This document shows positions 7,331-13,975 of a DNA stretch of 14,508 nt, piece after piece (position 1 is the stretch's first letter; the number at the start of each line of letters is the position of its first letter). Source of the DNA: DATLCI01 sp035526435 (GTDB lineage: Bacteria; Acidobacteriota; Terriglobia; Terriglobales; Acidobacteriaceae); assembly GCA_035526435.1 (NCBI GenBank), contig DATLCI010000003.1:1-14508 (forward strand), in the 5' to 3' direction. The notes below the pieces were generated by a model. That model made no database searches. It saw only the letters and a list, made by a program, of their open reading frames with translations, and was not told the DNA's origin. The translations under genes and the position numbers were made by a program.

Positions 7331-8068
7331 CTAGTGTTCTTCCTCGGCGACCGCGCCGGAGAGATAGATCATAGTAAGGAGCACGAAAATGTAGGCCTGA
7401 AGCAGCGACACGCCCAGGTGCAGTCCGAGGAATGCGACCGGCAGCAGCACGGGGACAAGCGAGAAGAATGCCAGGGTCACCATCTCACCCGCGTACATAT
7501 TGGCGTAGAGACGAATGGTGAGCGACATTACGCGCGCGCTGTGACTGATGATCTCAATGGGAAACATCAGGGGAGCCAGCCACGGCACGGGTCCGGCGAA
7601 ATGCTTCATGTAATGAACGAAGCCTTGCTGGCGGAATCCGTGGAAGTGGTAATAAACGAAAGTCGCAAGGGCGAATCCCAGCGGCACGCTCGGGAACTGC
7701 GTGGGTGAAAGGAAACCGGGGATGAGTCCTAAAAGATTGCTGACCAGAATGAACAAGCCGATGGTGACGATGTACGGAACGAAGCGCTTGTATTCGTGCC
7801 CGATGATCTCTTCGCTCTGCCCCGCCATGGCTTCATGGATCATCTCAGCCACGTGCTGGATCTTTCCGGGATTGTCAACGGAGAGGCGCGCCCGGACCGC
7901 GATGAAGAAGATCAGCAGGAGGGCTGCCACCAGCAACTGCATGGCGACGGGGTCAGTGATGGGATTATGCGCGTCGTGCGGATGTATGCCGATGGCATTC
8001 AGCATGGCTGATACCGGGCCGCCGATGAGGTGATTCAGCTTTTCTGTCAACCAAAGTTGCTCGTGCAT
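7331..8068 (-). CDS. atpB: F0F1 ATP synthase subunit a
   Basis: A 245-aa polytopic stator subunit that forms the ion half-channels against the c ring. The essential arginine is R186 in SLTIRLYANMYAGE. E195, H217 and Q224 (in LHLGVSLLQAYIF) match the E. coli residues E219, H245 and Q252 by motif. I chose ATG 8068 because AAAGG lies six bases upstream and the protein then begins MHEQLWLTEKLN, an amphipathic start common in subunit a. The frame stays open upstream to 8134, but that would overlap atpI by about 47 bases and add 22 polar residues. The atpI stop is 19 bases upstream, and atpE follows after an 87-base gap. Confidence 0.95.
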   Translation of the reverse strand: MHEQLWLTEKLNHLIGGPVSAMLNAIGIHPHDAHNPITDPVAMQLLVAALLLIFFIAVRARLSVDNPGKIQHVAEMIHEAMAGQSEEIIGHEYKRFVPYIVTIGLFILVSNLLGLIPGFLSPTQFPSVPLGFALATFVYYHFHGFRQQGFVHYMKHFAGPVPWLAPLMFPIEIISHSARVMSLTIRLYANMYAGEMVTLAFFSLVPVLLPVAFLGLHLGVSLLQAYIFVLLTMIYLSGAVAEEEH

Positions 8069-8087
8069 CGCTGCCTTTAAAAGAGGG

Positions 8088-8534
8088 TTAATCGCCGTGC
8101 CGGAGAGCGTAAATGACTTCCGTAACTGCTTCAAACAAAAAGGCTACCACCGACAGGAAGAAGCCCGCTATAAGACCCAAAACACTGATGGATGAACGAG
8201 AAATTATAGCATAGGCCACGGTGGCGATGACCAGGTAGCGGAAGATGAACTTGAAGACCAGGGCGCGACCCTGCGGGGCATTTTCTTGCGCTGAAATCCG
8301 GTCCGTAAGCGCAATGATGGACTGCTTCAGCCAGAGAAAATTAAGGTAAGCGAGCGAGGCGCCGAGGAGGAATCCGGCGGCGACGCGCCATCCGAAGACA
8401 AATAGCACGACAATGCTGCCGATGACTCCAAGAACAGTGATGGTGAGTTGAATGCGGCGATAGGCACCGATAAAGAAGGATTCGGTGGCGGGATTCACAG
8501 GAGCGAGCGGCGTGACTTCGTTGTCACTTTCCAT
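8088..8534 (-). CDS. atpI: ATP synthase subunit I-like membrane protein
   Basis: A 148-aa protein with four predicted hydrophobic helices (about 28-46, 50-69, 96-112 and 117-138), fitting the ATP synthase I chain family. AtpI proteins are accessory factors reported to aid c-ring assembly, and the position directly before atpB is classic for them. I chose ATG 8534, preceded by GTGAG, over the in-frame GTG at 8543, which has no upstream purine-rich site. The ATG overlaps the 3' end of atpZ by 11 bases, so translation is probably coupled. Sequence conservation in this family is low, so the name rests mainly on topology, length and operon position. Confidence 0.75.
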   Translation of the reverse strand: MESDNEVTPLAPVNPATESFFIGAYRRIQLTITVLGVIGSIVVLFVFGWRVAAGFLLGASLAYLNFLWLKQSIIALTDRISAQENAPQGRALVFKFIFRYLVIATVAYAIISRSSISVLGLIAGFFLSVVAFLFEAVTEVIYALRHGD

Positions 8535-8766
8535 CGGTCTCACGGTTCATGCGGATCACGCTGCGGATGAGGTCATAGAATCCGGCGATGACGCCGAGGC
8601 CGAGTCCGACAAGATAAAGATATTTGGTGCCGAGCCAGTGATCGAGGAGCGCGCCCAGCAGCCATCCGGCGATCACGCCGCCGGGAATAGCGAACGCGAT
8701 GTGGGTGTACTTCAGGCCTTCGACCAGGGCTTTCTTTTTCCGCGGCTCTTCAGGGGTTTCCGGCAT
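8524..8766 (-). CDS. atpZ: AtpZ/AtpI family protein (F0F1-ATPase gene1-type)
   Basis: An 80-aa protein with a charged N-terminus (PRKKK) and two transmembrane helices (about 22-43 and 50-68). The GGVIAGWLLGALLDHWLGT block (29-47) is the hallmark of the AtpZ/ATPase_gene1 family: a glycine-spaced helix followed by 'LD..LGT'. Members sit at the head of atp operons; suggested roles are ATP synthase assembly or Mg2+/Ca2+ handling, neither settled. It is the first gene of the minus-strand atpZ-I-B-E cluster. The ATG follows AGGG at about 10 bases, a weakly spaced ribosome binding site lying in the palindrome GGTTTAAACC (8769-8778). Confidence 0.85.
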   Translation of the reverse strand: MPETPEEPRKKKALVEGLKYTHIAFAIPGGVIAGWLLGALLDHWLGTKYLYLVGLGLGVIAGFYDLIRSVIRMNRETDGK

Positions 8767-8864
8767 GAGGTTTAAACCCTAATTGGTTGCTAATCCACAT
8801 AGAAGCGAGATACCATTCTACTCGTCACTCCGACAAACACCCTTTCAGAAGAAAGCAGGACACC
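8767..8864. promoter_or_regulatory. Divergent promoter region between atpZ and the TonB receptor gene
   Basis: These 98 bases must hold the start signals of both the minus-strand ATP synthase cluster and the plus-strand receptor. A candidate plus-strand promoter is TTGCTA (8787-8792), an 18-base spacer, then TACCAT (8811-8816), each matching 4 of 6 sigma-70 consensus bases; this would give a leader of about 40 bases. The receptor ribosome binding site AGGA lies 5 bases before ATG 8865. On the minus strand only weak hexamers are visible. A perfect 10-bp palindrome, GGTTTAAACC (8769-8778), adjoins the atpZ start. Promoter calls are tentative. Confidence 0.35.
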
Positions 8865-11800
8865 ATGAAGAGATGGACTTCGTCTCTCGCGATTTTTTCC
8901 ATAATGCTGCTGGCATTGGCAGCGACCGGCGTTGCGCAGACAGGCAACCAAGGGTCAATCGAAGGAACCCTCGCCGATGCTTCGGGCGCGGTGATCGCAG
9001 GCGCGCAACTTACAGCGACCAACCAGCAGACCGGCATCCAGTTCAGCACCAAGAGTAACGCTGAGGGATTATTCGTGTTCCCAGTGCTTCCAGTGGGTAT
9101 TTATGACCTGAAGGCGGAGCACGTAGGTTTTGCCACCGTCACCAGCAAGAACCTGCAGGTAAAGGTCGGCTCCAAGACCAACCTGCCCCTGAGCATGGGG
9201 GTTTCCGGCACGGTGGAGACGGTCAACGTGAGTGACGCAGCGCCATTGATCGAGACCACGCGCAGCAGCTTTAGCACTACGGTGGACAACACGTCGGTGG
9301 AAAAACTGCCGACCAACGGGCGCAACTTCATTGACTTCGTATTGCTTACGCCGGGAGTGACCCGCGACGTCAGGACCGGCGACATCAGCTTCGCCGGCCA
9401 GCGTGGCACTCTGAATTCACTTACGGTAGATGGCGCCGATAACAACAACACTTTCTTCGGACAGACGACCGGGCGCACTGGTTCCGGAAGAGCGCCTTAT
9501 CAATTCAGCCAAGACGCGGTCCAGGAGTTTCAAGTCAACAGCAATGGCTATTCTGCAGAGCTAGGTCGTGCCGGTGGCGCCGTGGTGAACGTGATCACGA
9601 AGTCCGGCACGAATGCATTCCACGGAACCGGATTCTGGTTCTTCCGCGACCGCGGAATGAATGCCGATGACCCAATCAACAAGCAGACGGCTGCGCTCGC
9701 AGGTACCACGGTGGCGCGCAAGCCTGCCTACCACTTCAACCAGTTTGGCGGCAACGTGGGTGGCCCCATCGTTAAGAATAAAGCTTTCTTCTTCTTTGAC
9801 TACGATGGTCAGCGCAACACCCAGCCCAACCCGATCACCTTCAGTCTGCCGACCATCGCGGCGCCCACGGCGTTTGAGACTGCGGCGATCAATTACCTAA
9901 GCGCACGGTCCGCTGCCTGGAACCGTTCGCTTAATCAGGATACGTATCTGGGTAAAGTGGATTGGAACGTGAATAGTTCGAACCTGCTGTCCGTCCGGTA
10001 CAACCGTCAGAACTTTACCGGCGAAGGATTTGAAAGCGGCGGCGCAACCAACTCGTTCGAGCACACTGGCGCTTCGCTGGTCACGACGGACACGATCGCA
10101 GCTTCATTCACTTCGACCATTACCCCGGCGTTGGTGAATGTAGGACGTTTCAATTACCAGATCGATAAGGAACCGGGCAAAGCGAACAGCGTCAACCCGG
10201 AAGCGATCGTGCGGCAAGGAAGCTTCTCTTTCACCATCGGGCGCAATTTCTTCAGTCCGCGGGAAACGACGATCCATCGCCAGCAATATGCGGACACGCT
10301 TACCTACGTGAAAGGACGCCACACCTTGAAAGGCGGGTTGGACATCATTCACGATGACATCCTGAATTACTTCCCGGGTAATTTTTCCGGTAGCTTTACC
10401 TTTAACAACCTGCAGAGCTTCGGATGCAGCCTGCAAAATGTGTCGCTGACGGCGGCTACATGCCCGGGCGCTTCCGCCAGCTATACGCAAGCGTTCGCGG
10501 GCACCGGCACCACCGGGGCAACTACGAAACCGAACATCTTTGAGATCGGTCTGTTCCTCCAGGATGATTGGAAGGTCCGTTCAAATCTGACGTTGAACCT
10601 GGGCATCCGTTGGGACCTGCAGAAGTTCGCCGCGCCGAGCGTACAAAATCCAGCAGCCCTGGCCGCCGGGTATGACACCAAGCAGCTCAACACCGACAAC
10701 AACAACATTGGTCCGCGTTTTGGATTCGCATGGTCCCCGTGGCTGGAGCGTTCGCTGGTGGTCCGCGGCGGATATGGCATCTTCTACGGCCGGACCCCTT
10801 CCATCATGGTGGGAACGGCGCACTCGAACAACGGCATCAACGTAGGCACGTTCACCTTTAGTGGTGCGGCGATCCCGTCCTACCCAAACACGCTGTGCGG
10901 AGCGCCGGTAGAGACTCCGAGCTGCGCTGCGCCCGCGGGTGGAAGTTCTGCACCGCCGAGCATTTACCTGTTCAAGCCGGGTTATCAGCAGCCCATCGTC
11001 CAACAAGCGAACCTGGGAACCGAATTCGCGCTGATGAAGGACATGGCGATCTCGGTGGGATACCAGTTCGTGAAGGGCAACCACTTACAGCGCACTCGCG
11101 ATGTGAACCTGGGGACGCCGGTGCTGACGCCTATCACGGTCTCGACGACGGGGCAGGTGTTGAGCTATCGCAAATATCCGGCTGCTCGTCCCGCAACCAC
11201 CTTGGGACGCGTTTCGCAGTTCGAGGATTCGGCCAACTCGGTGTATCACGGACTCAATGTGCAATTGACGAAGCGCTTCTCACATCACTTCCAGTTCACC
11301 TCTGCCTATACGTGGGGCAAAGTGATCGATGACGCGCCTGATGCCACGGCCGTGGTGCCATTCGGCAGCGATGACGCCAAGATGAACGCGGACCCGCTAT
11401 TGATCGCGTTCGATCGGGGCCCGGGCGTCAATGATCAACGTCACCGCTGGGTAAGCAGCGTGGTGTGGACCATGGACTATGCCAAGAACATGAATCCCGT
11501 GGCCAAGGCGATATTGAACGGGTGGGAGCTGAGTGGGATCTTCACGGCGCAATCTGGTCAGCCCTATACCGGACTGGTGAGCTCTGATCTGAACAGTGAC
11601 AGCAACAGCCGTACCGACCGCGCTCCGAACGAGGGGCGCAACGCGTACCGGCTGCCCTCTACGTACAGCCTGGATCCGCGGCTACTCCGGAACATCAACT
11701 TTACGGAGCACGCCAAGGTGCAGATCTTTGCTGAAGCTTTTAACATCCTGAACCATTTCAATGTCTCCGGCGTGCGCACCACGCAATACGCGCTCACGGC

Positions 11801-11903
11801 CGGACAATTGGTTCCGCAAACCGCTCCAGCCACGCGTTTCGGCTTGCCGAATGCACACACTGGCGCGCGAATCTTCCAGTTGGGGGCTAAAATCAGCTTC
11901 TAA
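8865..11903 (+). CDS. TonB-dependent receptor with carboxypeptidase-regulatory-like N-terminal domain
   Basis: A 1012-aa outer-membrane protein. Residues 1-24 are a signal peptide (MKRW, hydrophobic core, cleavage near GVAQ). Residues ~28-112 form a carboxypeptidase-regulatory-like beta-sandwich (GSIEGTLADASGAVIAGAQL...NAEGLFVFPVLPVGIYDLKA). The plug follows at ~125-250, with LPTNGRNFIDFVLLTPGV, SLTVDGADNNNTFFG and GGAVVNVITKSGTNAFHG. The rest is a large beta-barrel rich in alternating aromatic/polar strands, ending in Phe (LGAKISF). This architecture is the 'Oar-like' family greatly expanded in Acidobacteriota; ligands are mostly unknown, with complex carbohydrates or peptides proposed. ATG 8865 was preferred over the further upstream frame extension (to 8787) because it has AGGA nearby and starts the signal peptide. 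Two Cys pairs (521/533 and 678/687) lie in probable surface loops. No clear TonB box was recognised. It appears monocistronic, with a strong terminator behind it. Confidence 0.93.
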   Translation: MKRWTSSLAIFSIMLLALAATGVAQTGNQGSIEGTLADASGAVIAGAQLTATNQQTGIQFSTKSNAEGLFVFPVLPVGIYDLKAEHVGFATVTSKNLQVKVGSKTNLPLSMGVSGTVETVNVSDAAPLIETTRSSFSTTVDNTSVEKLPTNGRNFIDFVLLTPGVTRDVRTGDISFAGQRGTLNSLTVDGADNNNTFFGQTTGRTGSGRAPYQFSQDAVQEFQVNSNGYSAELGRAGGAVVNVITKSGTNAFHGTGFWFFRDRGMNADDPINKQTAALAGTTVARKPAYHFNQFGGNVGGPIVKNKAFFFFDYDGQRNTQPNPITFSLPTIAAPTAFETAAINYLSARSAAWNRSLNQDTYLGKVDWNVNSSNLLSVRYNRQNFTGEGFESGGATNSFEHTGASLVTTDTIAASFTSTITPALVNVGRFNYQIDKEPGKANSVNPEAIVRQGSFSFTIGRNFFSPRETTIHRQQYADTLTYVKGRHTLKGGLDIIHDDILNYFPGNFSGSFTFNNLQSFGCSLQNVSLTAATCPGASASYTQAFAGTGTTGATTKPNIFEIGLFLQDDWKVRSNLTLNLGIRWDLQKFAAPSVQNPAALAAGYDTKQLNTDNNNIGPRFGFAWSPWLERSLVVRGGYGIFYGRTPSIMVGTAHSNNGINVGTFTFSGAAIPSYPNTLCGAPVETPSCAAPAGGSSAPPSIYLFKPGYQQPIVQQANLGTEFALMKDMAISVGYQFVKGNHLQRTRDVNLGTPVLTPITVSTTGQVLSYRKYPAARPATTLGRVSQFEDSANSVYHGLNVQLTKRFSHHFQFTSAYTWGKVIDDAPDATAVVPFGSDDAKMNADPLLIAFDRGPGVNDQRHRWVSSVVWTMDYAKNMNPVAKAILNGWELSGIFTAQSGQPYTGLVSSDLNSDSNSRTDRAPNEGRNAYRLPSTYSLDPRLLRNINFTEHAKVQIFAEAFNILNHFNVSGVRTTQYALTAGQLVPQTAPATRFGLPNAHTGARIFQLGAKISF

Positions 11904-11919
11904 GAGGACGAGGTCAATG

Positions 11920-11951
11920 AAGGGTGGGACCGAAAGGTCCCACCCTTTTTT
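11920..11951 (+). terminator. Rho-independent terminator of the TonB receptor gene
   Basis: GGGTGGGACC and GGTCCCACCC flank a GAAA tetraloop, extended by two A-T pairs at the base, and are followed by six T residues (11946-11951). It begins 16 bases after the receptor stop. It is a near-ideal intrinsic terminator for the plus strand. The T-tract overlaps the stop codon of the convergent gene; on the minus strand the hairpin is followed only by TTCATT, so it is weaker in that direction. Confidence 0.95.
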
Positions 11952-12246
11952 ACTTGGCCGCAGCCTGATAACGCTCGATCAGCTCACGGATGCGCTCGGC
12001 GTCGGCTTTGGTGTGTCCATGACTGAGCACGGGGTTGGTGCCGCCAGTGGAGTCGATGCGGATGTCGGAGAAGATCATGCCCTTGGAGATGGAAACGGAA
12101 GCGACTTTGGCGATGGCGATGCTTTCCTCCGTGCTGCCGAACATCCTTGGCTTCACCCGAAGTAAGCGTTCCGGAGAGATCTCAATGCGAGTGGGAAAGA
12201 GGAAGTTTCCGGCGGTCCATCGGCTGGCAGTAAATACGTCGGCCAT
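11950..12246 (-). CDS. Small PH-like domain protein of unknown function
   Basis: A 98-aa soluble protein with no signal peptide or membrane segment. The pattern is that of a bacterial pleckstrin-homology-like fold: a strand (FLFPTRIEISPERLLRVKPR), a short turn MFGSTEESI, a strand IAKVASVSISKG, an MIFSDIRIDSTGG hairpin, then a C-terminal helix KADAERIRELIERYQ (about 80-94). Similar one-domain proteins exist but their functions are unknown, and I assign none. ATG 12246 was chosen because TTGGAG lies 7 bases upstream; an in-frame TTG at 12264 has no such site. The gene is convergent with the TonB receptor and divergent from lysS, so it is probably transcribed alone. Its TAA lies in the receptor's terminator T-tract. 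Fold assignment is by eye only. Confidence 0.7.
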   Translation of the reverse strand: MADVFTASRWTAGNFLFPTRIEISPERLLRVKPRMFGSTEESIAIAKVASVSISKGMIFSDIRIDSTGGTNPVLSHGHTKADAERIRELIERYQAAAK

Positions 12247-12269
12247 GAATGCTCCAATCAACAACGACC

Positions 12270-12296
12270 TTTATACACCCCAGGCTAAGAGGACAA
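12270..12296 (-). promoter_or_regulatory. Candidate promoter of the PH-like gene
   Basis: On the minus strand TTGTCC (12296-12291) and TATAAA (12275-12270) are separated by 15 bases, slightly short of the preferred 17. The -10 hexamer matches 5 of 6 consensus bases. A start near 12263 would give a leader of about 16 bases containing the GGAG ribosome binding site. Plausible but not strong. Confidence 0.4.
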
Positions 12297-12313
12297 GGGT
12301 GTCGCATAGCGGT

Positions 12314-12322
12314 TGTTATAAT
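12314..12322 (+). promoter_or_regulatory. Extended -10 promoter of lysS
   Basis: TGTTATAAT carries a perfect TATAAT hexamer (12317-12322) preceded by the TGn extension (12314-12316) that can replace a good -35 element; no convincing -35 is seen 16-19 bases upstream. The start site would fall near 12329, giving a leader of about 37 bases to the GTG at 12366. That leader is too short for a T-box or similar riboswitch. Confidence 0.6.
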
Positions 12323-12365
12323 CAAGGTTTCATCTGAGCTGTTTCCCGTGTTCCAGAAAGGCACC

Positions 12366-13931
12366 GTGTCACTCGAGCAGAAGATCTACGAACTGCGCCA
12401 GGAAAAGTTAAAGCAGATCGAGGCGCTTGGTCATCCGAGTTATCCGCATAAGTTTGGTTACACCCATCAGCTTCCGCAAATACTGGCGGAGTACTCCACA
12501 AAGACGACGGAAGAGCTCGAAGCCAACCGCGTGAATGTGCGGGTGGCAGGGCGGTTGATGTCCATCCGCGGACAAGGCAAGGCCGGCTTCGCGCACCTGC
12601 AACAAGAGGGTGCGCGGCTGCAGATCTACGTGAAGCTGGACCATGTGGGCGAGAACGGCTTTGCGCTGTACAAGTTGCTGGACCTGGGTGACCACATCGG
12701 CGTGAGCGGTTACCTGTTCCGCACCCGGACGAATGAACTCAGTGTGCACGTGGAACAAATCTTCTTTTTGTCGAAGGACCTGCTGCCCTTGCCGGAGAAG
12801 TGGCATGGCTTGCAGGATGTGGAGCTGCGCTACCGGCAACGCTATGTGGACCTGGTGATGAATCCGGATGTCCGCGAGGTTTTTGTAAAGCGCAGCAAGG
12901 TAGTGAAGGCGATCCGTAGCTTTCTGGATGCGCGCGGTTTCATTGAGGTAGAGACGCCGATGATGCAGCCGATCGCGGGCGGCGCGGCGGCGCGGCCGTT
13001 TAAGACGCACCACAACACCCTGGACATCGATCTTTACCTGCGCATTGCGCCGGAGTTGTATCTCAAGCGCTTGACGGTAGGGGGACTCGACCGGGTGTAT
13101 GAGATCAACCGCAACTTCCGCAATGAAGGCATCTCGACGCAGCACAATCCGGAATTCACCATGCTGGAGTTTTATCAGGCCTATGCGGATTACCGCGACC
13201 TGATGGAACTAACGGAGAAGATGCTGGCCTTCGTGGCGCAAGAGGTGAATGGGGCGACGAAGACCACCTTCAACGAGCACGAGATTGATTTTGCTGACTG
13301 GCAGCGGCTCTCGATGCGCGAAGCCATCATGAAGTATTGGCCGGAAAAGGCAGGGGCCAAGCCGGAGATGAAGGACTTCGCGAATAAAGACTCAGTAGGC
13401 GCCCTGGTAAAGCGACTGAATGCCGCACACCAACCGCACATGCCGTATGACCCCGCAGACCCGGCCGGCAAAACGATTGCCGCAATGTTCGAAGCGGTGG
13501 CGGAAGAACATCTGATCCAGCCGACCATTCTTTACGACTTTCCGCTGGAAATCTCACCACTTTCGAAAAACAAGCCGGACGAGCCGGATTGGGTGGAGCG
13601 ATTCGAGGTATTCGTCGGCGGGCTGGAGATTGGGAATGCCTTCAGCGAGCTGAATGATCCGGAGGAGCAGCGTCGGCGCTTTGAGCAGCAGCTTTCCGAG
13701 AAAGAGCGTGGAGACGAAGAGGCGCACGCGATGGACGAGGATTACATTCGCGCGCTCTCCTACGGGATGCCGCCCGCGGGCGGCGAAGGCATCGGCATTG
13801 ACCGGGTCACGATGCTGCTGACCGGGTCCAAGTCTATTCGCGACGTCATCCTGTTCCCGCTGTTACGCCCCGCGAAAGCCAATGCGGAAGAAGAGGCACA
13901 AGCGAGTGCTACCGAAGAGACGCAAAATTAG
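12366..13931 (+). CDS. lysS: Lysine--tRNA ligase, class II
   Basis: A 521-aa cytoplasmic enzyme that charges tRNA-Lys with lysine using ATP. An N-terminal helix leads into the OB-fold anticodon-binding domain (about 56-137; VRVAGRLMSIRGQGKAGFAHL). The class II catalytic domain follows (about 150-505), with motif 1 around ARGFIEVETPMMQPIAGGAAARPF (189-212), motif 2 in FRNEGIS (251-257; R252 and E254) and motif 3 in GEGIGIDR (473-480; R480). RIAPELYLKRL (226-236), GLEIGNAFSELNDP (419-432) and the final SIRDVILFPLLRP (490-502) are strong LysRS signatures. An acidic Ala/Glu tail (503-521) follows. The start is taken as GTG 12366, with AAAGG four bases upstream; GTG 12348 is in frame without a ribosome binding site. 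The frame runs open to 12249, but nothing there looks coding. The next gene starts 44 bases downstream on the same strand. Confidence 0.97.
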   Translation: MSLEQKIYELRQEKLKQIEALGHPSYPHKFGYTHQLPQILAEYSTKTTEELEANRVNVRVAGRLMSIRGQGKAGFAHLQQEGARLQIYVKLDHVGENGFALYKLLDLGDHIGVSGYLFRTRTNELSVHVEQIFFLSKDLLPLPEKWHGLQDVELRYRQRYVDLVMNPDVREVFVKRSKVVKAIRSFLDARGFIEVETPMMQPIAGGAAARPFKTHHNTLDIDLYLRIAPELYLKRLTVGGLDRVYEINRNFRNEGISTQHNPEFTMLEFYQAYADYRDLMELTEKMLAFVAQEVNGATKTTFNEHEIDFADWQRLSMREAIMKYWPEKAGAKPEMKDFANKDSVGALVKRLNAAHQPHMPYDPADPAGKTIAAMFEAVAEEHLIQPTILYDFPLEISPLSKNKPDEPDWVERFEVFVGGLEIGNAFSELNDPEEQRRRFEQQLSEKERGDEEAHAMDEDYIRALSYGMPPAGGEGIGIDRVTMLLTGSKSIRDVILFPLLRPAKANAEEEAQASATEETQN

Positions 13932-13975
13932 CTTGCGTCTGGTTGTTTGTTGGCCGCATCTGAAAGCAAGATCTC

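Noticed and set aside
8787..8864. 26-codon N-terminal extension of the TonB receptor
   Set aside because: It would place polar residues before an otherwise perfect signal peptide and covers the likely promoter.
12249..12365. 39-codon N-terminal extension of LysS
   Set aside because: The stretch contains the TATAAT promoter and has no homology-like content; GTG 12366 with AAAGG upstream is the better start.
12408..13145. A 245-codon minus-strand open frame
   Set aside because: Antisense to lysS, whose class II synthetase motifs are unmistakable.
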